From: Rhodococcus sp. IEGM 1381
GTDB lineage: Bacteria > Actinomycetota > Actinomycetes > Mycobacteriales > Mycobacteriaceae
DNA length: 64,000 nt
Direction: 5' to 3'
NCBI RefSeq assembly: GCF_030056795.1
Contig: NZ_JASHKQ010000001.1
Coordinates: 992,001 to 1,056,000 of the forward strand
In this document: positions 52,996 through 62,622 of the stretch, piece by piece
Position numbering within the stretch: position 1 is the first letter of the stretch
Layout: every line of letters starts with the position of its first letter
Translations under genes and position numbers: made by a program
Notes under the pieces: generated by a model
The model's input: only the letters and a program-made list of their open reading frames with translations
Database searches by the model: none
What the model was told of the DNA's origin: nothing

Positions 52996-55149
52996 TCAGT
53001 CGTCTTTCGGGACTGTCTCGCCCAGTCCGAGCTTGCGTTGCATTCGTTTCATTCCAGCCGGTGCCCACCAGCTGGCGTCGCCGAGCAGTTTCATCGTCGC
53101 AGGCACCAGGAACATGCGGATGACTGTCGCGTCGATGATCAGAGCGGCGATCATGCCGTAGGCGATGTACTTCATCATCACCAGATCCGAGAACGCGAAC
53201 GCTCCGGTGACGACGATGAGGATCAAGGCCGCAGCGGTGATGATGCGTCCGGTGTGAGAGGAGCCGATATGGATGGCTTCGCTTGTACTGGAGCCCTTTT
53301 CGCGAGCCTCTACCATCCGGGACAGGAGGAATACCTCGTAGTCGGTGGAGAGTCCGAAGACGATTGCCGCGATCAGCAACAGGATCATCGCCATGATCGG
53401 TCCGGGTGTGAAATTCATCCACCCAGCTCCATGGCCGTCGATGAAGATCCACGTCAGAATGCCCATCGTCGACCCGAGCCCGAGCGTCGTCATCAGTACC
53501 GCCTTGATGGGCAGCACCAGCGATCCGAACGTCAGGAACATCAGTACCGTGACGACGATGACGACCAGTGCCGCCATCAGAGGTAGGCGGTCGACCATCG
53601 CATCGATCGAATCCCGTTCGATCGCAGGCGTTCCCGTCACCTGCAACGTCGTGCCGTCCGGAGTGTCGATGCTGCGGAGGAATTCGATGGCGGGCGCGCT
53701 GTCGTTACGGTCGATCAACCCGGCCTTGAAAACGATGATGCCGTCTTTGCTGGCACCGACCGGGGTGAATTGCTCGATCAGGCCGGGTGCGTTGTTCGCC
53801 TGGGTGGTGATGGCTCCGAGTGTGGGACCCTGCGCGTTCTGGATCACCAGCTTGATGGGCTCGGTGCGCTGGCCGGGGAACAACTCGTCGAACTGTTCCT
53901 GCGCCACCCGCGTCGGATTGTCCGGTGGCAGATACGTTTCGTTGATTCCGCCGAACGCGAGATTACCGATGGGCAATGTCAGGGCCAGCAGTCCGAGAAC
54001 GATGGTGACGACCACTTTTTTGGGATTGCGCATCACCCAGTGCGTGAGCTTGCCCCACCTGCCGTTCTCGATCTCCTCCGAGGACTTCGTCTTGCGCATG
54101 AACGCGAGGCCGAGGGCATCGACGCGTGGGCCGAGAATCGACAGAATGGCCGGCAGGATGGTGATCGCGTTCAGTGCCGCGAGAGCGACCGTCGCAATCG
54201 AACCCAGGGCGACCGATCGCAGGAACCCGTGCGGAAACAGCAACAGGCCACCGAGGCACGCGACGATGATCGTCGCCGAGAACGCCACCGTGCGACCGGC
54301 CGTCATGACTGTTCGACGGACCGCATCGGGCGTCGATCGGCCGTCGCCCAGCTCCTCTCGGAAACGGGAGACGATGAACAGGCCGTAGTCGATCGCCAAG
54401 CCCAGCCCCACCAGCGACACCACCGGCGCGACGAAGGTGTTGACCTCGGTGACGTGGGTGAAGAGCTTCACGATGCCGTTGGCTCCGATGACCGTCAGCG
54501 CGCCGACGATGAGGGGGAGCGCGGCAGCAACGACACCGCCGAAGACGAAGAACAGCAGCACCGCGACGGCGGGGATCGCGAGGACCTCCATGCGATGGAT
54601 GTCGTCGGTCATCGTCGACTGCAGGGAGGCAGCCACCGCCTGTTGTCCGGCGACCTGCACATCGACACCGTCGATGTAGAAGGCGTTCTGGACGGCCTGG
54701 AAGTTCTCGGTCAGTTCGGTGTCGTTGCTTCCGACGATCGCGATACTGGCGATGGCGTGCTGCTTGTCGGCGGTGCCGAGCGCCGCGAGCACGGGTGCTT
54801 CCGCGGTTCTGAAATAGCTGCCGTTGATCTTCGCGATGCGGTCGGGGTGGTCGGCGACCAGCGAATCGAGGTTCTCGGTGATGGCTGCATCGAACGACGG
54901 ATCATCGATGTCAGAGCCCTCGGGAGCGGTGTAGAGCACGATGACATCGCCCTGGGTGTCACGCCCGAACGTCTCGTCAGCGAGATTGCTGGCCGCGGCC
55001 GACTGCGACGTCGGATCGTCGAATCCGCTCTGGCTCAAGTGGTCCGGTAGATCCCAGCCGTACGCCGCCAAGATCGCCAGCCCGGCCACCATCACCCCGA
55101 GAACGCTGTACCGAAGACGGTGGACGAAGTTTCCCCATCGAACGAACAC
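52996..55149 (-). CDS. MmpL3-type RND transporter without C-terminal tail
   Basis: 717 aa, twelve membrane helices in two halves. It is a close paralogue of the neighbouring MmpL3 homologue over its whole length. The proton-relay Asp-Tyr pairs are kept: AIDYG (Asp254-Tyr255) and STDYEVFL near 603. It lacks the roughly 310-residue tail of the neighbour and ends LGETVPKDD. GTG 55149 with GGGGGAG upstream is used; a longer frame to 55185 has no support. It may export a related mycolate-type lipid or serve as a second trehalose monomycolate flippase. Confidence 0.88.
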   Translation of the reverse strand: MFVRWGNFVHRLRYSVLGVMVAGLAILAAYGWDLPDHLSQSGFDDPTSQSAAASNLADETFGRDTQGDVIVLYTAPEGSDIDDPSFDAAITENLDSLVADHPDRIAKINGSYFRTAEAPVLAALGTADKQHAIASIAIVGSNDTELTENFQAVQNAFYIDGVDVQVAGQQAVAASLQSTMTDDIHRMEVLAIPAVAVLLFFVFGGVVAAALPLIVGALTVIGANGIVKLFTHVTEVNTFVAPVVSLVGLGLAIDYGLFIVSRFREELGDGRSTPDAVRRTVMTAGRTVAFSATIIVACLGGLLLFPHGFLRSVALGSIATVALAALNAITILPAILSILGPRVDALGLAFMRKTKSSEEIENGRWGKLTHWVMRNPKKVVVTIVLGLLALTLPIGNLAFGGINETYLPPDNPTRVAQEQFDELFPGQRTEPIKLVIQNAQGPTLGAITTQANNAPGLIEQFTPVGASKDGIIVFKAGLIDRNDSAPAIEFLRSIDTPDGTTLQVTGTPAIERDSIDAMVDRLPLMAALVVIVVTVLMFLTFGSLVLPIKAVLMTTLGLGSTMGILTWIFIDGHGAGWMNFTPGPIMAMILLLIAAIVFGLSTDYEVFLLSRMVEAREKGSSTSEAIHIGSSHTGRIITAAALILIVVTGAFAFSDLVMMKYIAYGMIAALIIDATVIRMFLVPATMKLLGDASWWAPAGMKRMQRKLGLGETVPKDD

Positions 55150-55221
55150 GTGTGTGTAACTCCCCCTCGGTGCACGCGGCGTCACCGCCTCGCGAATGAA
55201 ACTCCGACCCCCACTACGAGG

Positions 55222-55250
55222 CAGGAGTGTAGCCTGCGCAACGACCTATG
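55222..55250. repeat. 29-bp dispersed palindromic repeat, copy C
   Basis: CAGGAGTGTAGCCTGCGCAA then CGACC, between the two MmpL genes. It differs from copy B at a few positions. Confidence 0.45.
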
Positions 55251-55284
55251 CAGGTGAGTCGCTCACATGCGCGGCAGCGTTCGA

Positions 55285-58200
55285 TCAACGTGAACGGTTG
55301 CGTTCCCTCGCAAGCAATTCGCTGACACTGAGTACGTGCCCGTTCTCGCCGCCGCGATGACGGCCACTGTCGCCACCCTCGGTTGCGGGTGCTGCCCGAC
55401 GGCCCGACGGCCTGTCCGACTCGTTCGACGCGGATCCGTTGGTGCCATTGCGTTCGGACCCGGTGTGTTCGGATCCATTGGTGCCGTTGTGCTCGGACAC
55501 ATGATGCTCGGACCCGTTGCTGCCGTTGTGCTCGGACACATGATGCTCGGACCCGTTGCTGCCGTTGCCGTTTCGATTCGAGCTGCTTCCGGCGGACCCG
55601 TTCGATGCGGAGCCGTTCTGAGCGGAGCCGTTCTCGCCATGACCGTTCCGATGGGATCCGTTGACGGGCGTGTTCGGCCGACTCGGAGGCGACGCACTGG
55701 GTGCGCGAAGATCGGCGAGCCAGCTCTCGATGGACCGTGAATCCGGTTCCTCGGCTCGAGGTGCTCGCGCTGGTCGGGGTCGGGGTCGGCTGGGCGGTGC
55801 GACCGGCGGCCGCGGTGCACTCGGTGTGCGCGACGGCTCGGCCGACGGAGAATCTGCAACCGGATCGACCGGGGGCGCAGGCCGAACGACGTCTGCGGCC
55901 TGGGTCGGCTCCGGCTCGACGGTCGGACGTGGACGTGGCGGCGTCGGCTGACTCGGGGCAGAGCGCGGAGCTTGCTGCGCCGGGGGAGCGGCCGGAGTTG
56001 CGCGGGTCGGCTCGGGTGGTGTTGCCGGCCGTCCCGTCACACTGCGCCTGGACTCTTCTTTTGCGGCGTGGGTCGCCCGGATGGGGCCCGAACCATGGGG
56101 CGCAACAACAGGAATGGGCTCGGTGAGCGGTTCGCTGCGGCGCGGTGCCGGACGTAGCGGCGGTGCGATCGTGGTGGACGGTGCACCCCCGGCGAGGGCG
56201 AGCTCTGGTACGTCGGCGATGGGGAGGAGCTCGTCTTCGAGGATGGTCTCGCCGAGTCCGAGCTTGCGCTGAATTCGCTTCATCCACTGCGGAGCCCACC
56301 AGCAATCGTCGCCGAGCAGTTTCATCGTGGCGGGCACGAGGAACATGCGGATGAGAGTGGCGTCGATGATGAGTGCGGCGATCATGCCGTACGCGATGTA
56401 CTTCATCATCACCAGATCGGAGAATGCGAACGCTCCGGTTACAACGATGAGGATCAGAGCCGCGGCAGTGATGATACGTCCGGTATGCGAGGTTCCGATG
56501 CGGATGGCTTCGCTTGTGCTGGCACCCTTTTCGCGTGCCTCGACCATGCGTGAAAGTAGGAACACCTCATAGTCGGTGGACAAGCCGAACACAATCGAGA
56601 TGATCAGCACCAACACCGGAGCCATGATCGGACCAGGGGTGAAATTCATCAGCCCCGCACCGTTGCCGTCGATGAATATCCACGTCAGAATGCCCATGGT
56701 CGCCCCGAGACCGAGGACGGTCATGAGCACCGCCTTGATCGGCAACACCAACGATCCGAACGTCAGGAACATCAGCAGCGTCACGATGAACACCACGAGC
56801 ACGGCCATCAGCGGCAATTTGTCGATGAGTGCGCTGATCGAGTCCTGCTCGATGGCGGGCGTGCCACCGACGAGGACCGACGCCCCGTCGGGTACGTCGA
56901 TGCTGCGGAGGAAGTCGATGGCGGGTTTGGAGTCGTTGCGATCGACCAGTCCGGCCTTGAAGACGATGATGCCGTCCTTGCTGGCACCGACCGGCGTGAA
57001 CTGCTCGACCAACCCAGGCGCGTTGTTCGCCTGAGTCGTGATTGCCGCAAGGTTGGGACCCTGCGCATTGCTGATCACGAGTTTGATGGGCTCGGTGCGC
57101 TGACCCGGGAACAGGGTGTCGAATTCGCCCTGCGCTTCGCGGGTGACGTTGTCGGGAGGCAGGTAGGTCTCGTTGATGCCGCCGAATTTGATGTTGCCGA
57201 CGGGCAGCGTCAGCAGCACCAGACCGAGCACGATGGGCACGGTGACCTTGACTGGGTTGCGCATCACCCAGCGGGTGAGGCGGCCCCACATGCCGTTCTC
57301 GATCTCCTCGCTCGACTTGGTCTTGCGCATGAACTTCAGACCCAGCGCGTCCACGCGTGGGCCGAGGATCGAGAGCATGGCGGGCAGAATCGTGATGGCC
57401 GTCAGTGCCGCGAGCGCGACGGTGGCGATGGAACCATAGGCCACCGACTTCAGGAAGCCCTGTGGGAAGAGCAGCAGGCCACCGAGCGAGGCGACGATCA
57501 TCGTCGCCGAGAACACCACGGTGCGACCGGCCGTCATGACCGTGCGGCGCACGGCCTGTGGCGTCGAGTAGCCGTCGCCGAGTTCTTCTCGGAATCTCGA
57601 GACGATGAAGAGCCCGTAGTCGATGGCCAGACCGAGGCCGACGAGCGAGACCACGGGCGCAACGAACGAGTTGACCTCGGTGAAGTTGGTGAACACCTTG
57701 ACGATGCCGTTGGCTCCGACGACCGTCAGGCCACCGATGATCAACGGGAGGGCGGCGGCCACCACGCCACCGAAGATGAAGAACAGCAGCACCGCAACGG
57801 CCGGGATGGCCAGTATCTCCATGCGCGCGATGTCGCCGGCCATCGTGGATTGCAACGCACCTGCCACGGCCTGGAGTCCGGTCACCTGCACGTTGACGCC
57901 GTCGATGTAGAAGACGTCCTTGACGGCCTGATAGTTGTTCGTCAGTTCGGTGTCGTTGGCACCGTTGATCGCAATGCTGGCAATGGCGTGCTGCTTGTCG
58001 GTGGTGCCGAGTGCGGCGAGGTTGGGCGCGCCCGTCCCGGGGAAGTAAGTGCCGTTGATCTTCTCGATCTGGTCCGGATGGTCGGCAACCAGAGAGTTCA
58101 AATTATTGGTGATCGCCGACTGGAACGCCGGATCGTCGATGGTCGAGCCGTCGGGCGCGGTGTAGAGGACGATGACGTCACCCTGCTTGTCGCGACCGAA

Positions 58201-58380
58201 CGTGTTGTCCGCCAGACGGGCAGCCTGGGCCGATTCCGAGGTCGGATCGTCCCAACCGCTCTGACTGAGATGGCTGTTGAGATCGAGACCGTAGGCTGCG
58301 AAGCCCAGCAGCCCGGCCACCATGACACCGATAACGGTGTACCGCAGCCGGTAGACGATGTCTCCCCATCTGGCGAACAC
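55285..58380 (-). CDS. mmpL3: MmpL3 trehalose monomycolate transporter homologue with long repeat-rich tail
   Basis: 1031 aa RND transporter of the mycomembrane. Twelve membrane helices span about 10-715. The Asp-Tyr proton-relay pairs are Asp254-Tyr255 and Asp603-Tyr604. Gene order with the NYN gene and trmB matches Rv0206c-Rv0208c, so it is the orthologue of mycobacterial MmpL3. The tail (about 716-1031) is disordered: a Pro-rich part, then 13-residue Gly/Asn/Ser/His/Glu repeats encoded by 39-bp tandem DNA repeats, then the end SVSELLARE, an interaction-motif-like ending. GTG 58380 follows AAGGAG and abuts the NYN stop (TAAGTG). Confidence 0.9.
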   Translation of the reverse strand: MFARWGDIVYRLRYTVIGVMVAGLLGFAAYGLDLNSHLSQSGWDDPTSESAQAARLADNTFGRDKQGDVIVLYTAPDGSTIDDPAFQSAITNNLNSLVADHPDQIEKINGTYFPGTGAPNLAALGTTDKQHAIASIAINGANDTELTNNYQAVKDVFYIDGVNVQVTGLQAVAGALQSTMAGDIARMEILAIPAVAVLLFFIFGGVVAAALPLIIGGLTVVGANGIVKVFTNFTEVNSFVAPVVSLVGLGLAIDYGLFIVSRFREELGDGYSTPQAVRRTVMTAGRTVVFSATMIVASLGGLLLFPQGFLKSVAYGSIATVALAALTAITILPAMLSILGPRVDALGLKFMRKTKSSEEIENGMWGRLTRWVMRNPVKVTVPIVLGLVLLTLPVGNIKFGGINETYLPPDNVTREAQGEFDTLFPGQRTEPIKLVISNAQGPNLAAITTQANNAPGLVEQFTPVGASKDGIIVFKAGLVDRNDSKPAIDFLRSIDVPDGASVLVGGTPAIEQDSISALIDKLPLMAVLVVFIVTLLMFLTFGSLVLPIKAVLMTVLGLGATMGILTWIFIDGNGAGLMNFTPGPIMAPVLVLIISIVFGLSTDYEVFLLSRMVEAREKGASTSEAIRIGTSHTGRIITAAALILIVVTGAFAFSDLVMMKYIAYGMIAALIIDATLIRMFLVPATMKLLGDDCWWAPQWMKRIQRKLGLGETILEDELLPIADVPELALAGGAPSTTIAPPLRPAPRRSEPLTEPIPVVAPHGSGPIRATHAAKEESRRSVTGRPATPPEPTRATPAAPPAQQAPRSAPSQPTPPRPRPTVEPEPTQAADVVRPAPPVDPVADSPSAEPSRTPSAPRPPVAPPSRPRPRPARAPRAEEPDSRSIESWLADLRAPSASPPSRPNTPVNGSHRNGHGENGSAQNGSASNGSAGSSSNRNGNGSNGSEHHVSEHNGSNGSEHHVSEHNGTNGSEHTGSERNGTNGSASNESDRPSGRRAAPATEGGDSGRHRGGENGHVLSVSELLARERNRSR
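55411..55566. repeat. 39-bp tandem repeat in the mmpL3 tail
   Basis: Four units of 39 bp (13 codons). Units 55489-55527 and 55528-55566 are identical, and units 55411-55449 and 55450-55488 are diverged. They encode a 13-residue repeat with core NGSEHHVSEHN. Unit length is a multiple of three, so copy-number change keeps the frame. Confidence 0.8.
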
Positions 58381-59085
58381 TTAAGAAACTCCTTGGCGCC
58401 CGACGAGCAGGGCGGACAGCGGTCGGAAGGGCTGCAGCCACGCGCCCTCGTCGGGGAGGGAATCGAGACTCACCCGTGGCAGCGGCTCACGGAAGACGCC
58501 CGGAATGTCCTCGAGATCGAGAAATTCCAGGATGTCCGACGTGACAGCCCAGCTTGCGTGCTCCCGGAAGCCGAGTACCTGTACCGGCACTCCGGTTGCT
58601 GCGATGGCCTCCAGCGGGCCCTTGAACGCTTGACCGTCGGCGGACGCGACCATGACCCCGGCGAGGCCGCCGTCACGGTTGCGGAAGTCGATGTGGTCGA
58701 GCATGTCGGCGTCGACATCGCTGTCTTCGTCGACCTTGGGCTTGGCGAACACCGCGAAGCCCACGTTACGCAATGCTTCGACCCAGGGTCGGACGACATC
58801 GGCACTACCGGGAGCAATATTGGTGAACACCGTCGCCTCGGGTTCGAGAGTGGCGGTGCCCGAGGTGGAAAGTTCGGCGGTGCGGCTGAGCAGCCAACGG
58901 CCCAGCGCATCGAACCGTGGGCGGTAGGCGGCGGTGGGTCTACCACCCAGAATTGCGCCCAGCCCCATGTCCAGATTGGGGGCGTCCCAGACCAGCAGGA
59001 CGCGCTTGCTGTGGCGCGATTCACCGATCGCGCCGAGTGCGGAGGGGTCGACCACTGTGTCGGGCATGTCCGTACTGACGCTCAT
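58381..59085 (-). CDS. NYN-domain protein, Rv0207c-like
   Basis: 234 aa of the NYN (PIN-like nuclease) family. LLVWDAPNLDMGLG carries the first acidic residue, VDADMLDHI the middle ones and VASADGQAF the last, the set used for metal-dependent RNA cleavage. Similar proteins sit next to mmpL3 in other mycolate-makers, but the function is unknown. ATG 59085 overlaps the trmB stop by 4 bp (ATGA), and the stop touches the mmpL3 start. Confidence 0.82.
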   Translation of the reverse strand: MSVSTDMPDTVVDPSALGAIGESRHSKRVLLVWDAPNLDMGLGAILGGRPTAAYRPRFDALGRWLLSRTAELSTSGTATLEPEATVFTNIAPGSADVVRPWVEALRNVGFAVFAKPKVDEDSDVDADMLDHIDFRNRDGGLAGVMVASADGQAFKGPLEAIAATGVPVQVLGFREHASWAVTSDILEFLDLEDIPGVFREPLPRVSLDSLPDEGAWLQPFRPLSALLVGRQGVS

Positions 59086-59858
59086 GCTGTCTTCTTTCCC
59101 CAGATCAATTCCGTCACCGAGCTGCCGACCAGCTGTGCTTTGCCCTCGAACTTGGTCACCGGCCGCTCGTGCGTCATGGGCGATTCCCAATCGAGAACGG
59201 TCAAACCGGGTTCGGCGTTCCCGGCCTCGGCAATCCACTCAGCGTATTCGGCATGATCGGTGGCCACGTGCAGAACGCCGCCCGGCTTCAGTCGATCCGC
59301 GATCATCGCGAAGGTCGGCCCTTGCAGCAGGCGACGCTTGTGGTGGCGAACCTTGGGCCAGGGATCGGGAAAGAAGACCCGGACTCCGGTCAACGACTCC
59401 GACGACAGCATGTTCTCGAGCACGTCCATTGCGTCACCGCGAAGCAGCCGGATGTTCTCGATGCCTTCTCGTTCGATCTGCTGCAGCGTCTGCGCCAGGC
59501 CGGGACGGTAGACCTCGACGGCCATGAGGTTGACGTGCGGCTCGGCCGAGGCCATCGCCGTGGTGGCCGTGCCGGTACCCGACCCGATTTCGAGAATCGC
59601 CGGTCCGCTGCGGCCGAACCAGGTGTCGATGTCGATCTGCTCGTCGGCGACATCTCGGCCGATGCGCGGCCACAGATTGTCCCAGGTGCTCTGTTGAGCC
59701 TCGGTCAGCGCTCCACGCCGAGAGCGGAAGCTCGTCACTCGTGGGTACAGCCGTGAGCCCCGTTCGTGGGTGCGCGCTGCGTTCTCCTCGATGTCGACAG
59801 AGGTGTCCTGAGACTCGTTCACGGGTCCATTGTCGCGCATCCACGGGGCGTGTGACAC
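59082..59858 (-). CDS. trmB: tRNA (guanine-N7)-methyltransferase
   Basis: 258 aa SAM-dependent enzyme that makes m7G46 in tRNA. The SAM loop is LEIGSGTGT. FFPDPWPK (about 150) is the family signature, and the C-terminal ATDHAEYAEW follows. The N-terminal 30 residues are acidic and variable; ATG 59858 is the longest start and a GTG or ATG 7-13 codons later is possible. It heads the leftward trmB-NYN-mmpL3 operon, divergent from the GTPase pair. Confidence 0.9.
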   Translation of the reverse strand: MSHAPWMRDNGPVNESQDTSVDIEENAARTHERGSRLYPRVTSFRSRRGALTEAQQSTWDNLWPRIGRDVADEQIDIDTWFGRSGPAILEIGSGTGTATTAMASAEPHVNLMAVEVYRPGLAQTLQQIEREGIENIRLLRGDAMDVLENMLSSESLTGVRVFFPDPWPKVRHHKRRLLQGPTFAMIADRLKPGGVLHVATDHAEYAEWIAEAGNAEPGLTVLDWESPMTHERPVTKFEGKAQLVGSSVTELIWGKKTA

Positions 59859-60049
59859 GTGGGTCTCGAGTTGAAGTTGAGACTTGGCGTCCTGCCGCTG
59901 ATCAGGGGCAGGAAAGGCGCGACTAATTACAACAGTGCAATTCTCCGGGGCGGGTCGTCCAGCTCACCGATGTGCCAGAATCGGTGCCGCAGCAGGGGGC
60001 TGTGCGCCGCGTCCGGGGGCAGACGGCGGTCGTTCTGGGGGGATCGAAT

Positions 60050-61114
60050 ATGAGCGTGGCGAGTTTGGACCGACTGCGTGACCGCACCGCCGCGAGCTCG
60101 ATCGGGGTACCTGCCGACGACGGTGCTCGGGAGGCGGTCGACACCGCGCTGCAGGATCGACTACGGCCGGTGATCGTGCGCGTGACTGGTCGAACCGGAG
60201 TGGGCAAATCTGCGATCCTCGCGATCCTCGAGTCGGTGCGCCTCGACGCGGACGGCCTCGATGTGCGGGTGCACGAAGACAGCGGCACCGACCGCACGGA
60301 CTTCGACGTTCTCGTCTACGTGATCGCAGGTGCGGTATCGCCGGTCGACACTGCGTTCCTGAGTTCTCCTCCCGGCGGCGCGTCGAACAGGACCGTCGTC
60401 GTGCTCACCAAAGCGGACACCCTCGACGATCCCGCGGCAGCGGCTGCAGCGGCCTCGCACCAGCTCGAACGGACGGTCCTGCCGGTGATGGGTGCGACCG
60501 CAGCGGGACTGCGCTGCACGGGACTGGGCGGCATGGGTCGGTCCGGGGTTTCGCTCGTCATGGCCGACGTTCGCGCCGTCGCTGCGAGCGCGGTGGGCCC
60601 AGCAGACCTGTTGACCGTGGATCGCTTTCTCGCCGCCGACATCACCGTCTCGACGCGTCGCCGAGAGGCGCTGATCGAGTGCATCGAACTGCGCGGCGTG
60701 GCCCTGCTGATCGACGTGCTGCGGCAGCGAACCGCTGCGTCCGACGGTGATGCGCTGCGTGAGTTGGCCGATGCCACCGGTGTCGACGCGGTGCTGGCCG
60801 CGGTCACGACGGCGGTGTCGGCAGCCGCAGCGAGCCGCGACGCAGACCTGCACTGGAGTCTGCAGCAGATCTGCGCTCGGCATCGGCAGGTGCGCGGCGC
60901 CGTCGAGTCGTACCTGGCCTCGGACGAGGCCGTGGCAGCGGAAATGCGCTGCGCTGCTCTGCATTTGAGGGTGCCGATCGAGACCGGTTCCGAGCAGGTC
61001 GTGGTGGAGCAGGCGGCTCTGTGGAAGCAGCGCGCGGCCACGGCCTGGGATTCGGGACTGCGTCGGTCGGCACTTGCGCTGTGTCGGGGCTACGTGCGGA
61101 TGCTGCGGCGATGA
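60050..61114 (+). CDS. GTPase-like protein, Rv0209-like
   Basis: 354 aa P-loop protein. Walker A (G1) is GRTGVGKS and the G4 base motif is LTKAD, in the order of a small GTPase/dynamin-like protein. The C-terminal half is helical (about 210-354). It resembles the M. tuberculosis Rv0209 product by position. ATG 60050 has GGGGGG about 7 bp upstream; an earlier GTG at 59972 is less likely. It overlaps the next GTPase gene by 4 bp. Confidence 0.7.
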   Translation: MSVASLDRLRDRTAASSIGVPADDGAREAVDTALQDRLRPVIVRVTGRTGVGKSAILAILESVRLDADGLDVRVHEDSGTDRTDFDVLVYVIAGAVSPVDTAFLSSPPGGASNRTVVVLTKADTLDDPAAAAAAASHQLERTVLPVMGATAAGLRCTGLGGMGRSGVSLVMADVRAVAASAVGPADLLTVDRFLAADITVSTRRREALIECIELRGVALLIDVLRQRTAASDGDALRELADATGVDAVLAAVTTAVSAAAASRDADLHWSLQQICARHRQVRGAVESYLASDEAVAAEMRCAALHLRVPIETGSEQVVVEQAALWKQRAATAWDSGLRRSALALCRGYVRMLRR

Positions 61115-62589
61115 CTCCACTGTCGGAGGACATGAAAAGTGTTCTGCGGCGCTGGAACTCGGATGCTCTCGACCGGATCGCACGGGCGCGGGAAAGCCGA
61201 CCCGCCGGGGTTCACCTCACCGGCACGGCCGGATCGGGGAAGTCGGAGCTGCGGCGCGAGCTGTCCCGGCTCGGTGGCATCGAATTCTCGGATTCGGTAG
61301 CCGACGCAGCTGTCGTGTTGATCGTCGTCGACGCGTCGGCTCCGGTCGGTCGCTTCGAGATCGAGCGATGGCGAGAGGCACTCGAATCCACGCCGGTCGT
61401 GTTCGTGGTCAACAAGATCGACGTGCACAGGCACTGGCGTGAGGTGGTGGCCGCCGACGGTGACGTGGTTGCCGAGTGCGTTCCGCGAGCGGTGGAGTGC
61501 ACGTTTCACCCGATCTCGGTCCGGTTGGCAGGGGTGGGGAGGGACAGTGGTGACGCGGCAGTGTGCGTCGAATCCGGCCTCGGGGCCGTGACCGACCGGC
61601 TCGGCGCGCTGCTGCTGGATGCTACGGCTCTTGGATCGCAGCGCAAATACGCTGCGGCGGTGCAGGACTGCGTCGCAGGAGCCAGAGCATCGATCGTAGC
61701 GAGAGCTCGCGCAGTGACCGGGGGCAGCGACTTGGCCCCGCTTCGAGCGCGACGAGCCGCGCTCGTCGGTGAACGAGAGAACCTCGGTGGTGATCGACGT
61801 GCGCTGTTGCACAATCGGATCCAGCGGGTTCGGGTGGACTCGCTCCATGCCGCTGCCGAAGATCTTCGCGAACTGGGCGTCGAGGTGAGGCGGTCGATCG
61901 ACGGGGCCCGACGGGCCGAGCTGAAGCATCTGCCCGCGCACTTCGCCGAGTCGGCGCGCGGTGCGCAGAGTCGAGCCGACGCCGCGCTGACCGCGGGACT
62001 GCGAGCGGTGGAGTCCGATCTGGGGCTCACCCCGACGGTCGCCCAGTCGAATGTGGAGGACGCGTCGCTCGACATCGGGGCACCGTCCCGGCGTCGCGGT
62101 CTCGAGGACGCCATCATGATCGTGGTCGGGGCGTCGGCAGGGGTCGGGCTCGGACGCCTGGTGGTCTCCCCGATGGCGCTCGTGCAGGCATGGGCGGTGG
62201 CCAACACCGTGATCACCCTCGTTCTCGGCGGGGCGCTCGCGTGGTGGTTGACGCGGTCGCGGGCACTGGTGGCCGATCGGGCACACATGCGGAGCTGGAC
62301 GCAGGAATGCCTGGCCCGGGTGAAGTCCGCGGTGGAGCAGCGGCTGCTCTCCCGCATTCTCGAAGCCGAGTCCGCTCTCGCGGCCGCAGTCGCGGTCGCG
62401 GACCGGGAGGCCGCGGTCCGCATCGACGTCGCGCTTGCCGAGGTGGACGGCGAACTGCGCAGGCTTGCCGACCACCGATCGGCGCTGCTGTCGGCGTGCG
62501 ATCGCGATCTCTCTGCACTCGAACGGGGGCTGGAGCGATTCCGCGGCCCGGTGGAACCGTTCGATGCGTCCGTGCGTCGGAGTCAGTAG
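61111..62589 (+). CDS. Membrane-anchored dynamin-like GTPase, Rv0210-like
   Basis: 492 aa. G1 is GTAGSGKSE and G4 is VNKID. A long helical stalk (about 190-320) precedes two adjacent membrane helices (about 330-385, VVGASAGVGLGRLVV and VITLVLGGALAWWL), followed by a helical C-terminus. This is the layout of bacterial dynamin-like or HflX-unrelated membrane GTPases that work in pairs. It starts in the stop of the partner GTPase, so the two are probably a functional pair acting on membranes. Confidence 0.7.
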   Translation: MTPLSEDMKSVLRRWNSDALDRIARARESRPAGVHLTGTAGSGKSELRRELSRLGGIEFSDSVADAAVVLIVVDASAPVGRFEIERWREALESTPVVFVVNKIDVHRHWREVVAADGDVVAECVPRAVECTFHPISVRLAGVGRDSGDAAVCVESGLGAVTDRLGALLLDATALGSQRKYAAAVQDCVAGARASIVARARAVTGGSDLAPLRARRAALVGERENLGGDRRALLHNRIQRVRVDSLHAAAEDLRELGVEVRRSIDGARRAELKHLPAHFAESARGAQSRADAALTAGLRAVESDLGLTPTVAQSNVEDASLDIGAPSRRRGLEDAIMIVVGASAGVGLGRLVVSPMALVQAWAVANTVITLVLGGALAWWLTRSRALVADRAHMRSWTQECLARVKSAVEQRLLSRILEAESALAAAVAVADREAAVRIDVALAEVDGELRRLADHRSALLSACDRDLSALERGLERFRGPVEPFDASVRRSQ

Positions 62590-62622
62590 GTGCAGTGTGG
62601 GTCGAACAGGTGAGGGGCGTCG

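Noticed and set aside
55411..55566. CRISPR array suggested by regular 39-bp repeats
   Set aside because: Repeats are contiguous without spacers and lie in frame inside mmpL3.
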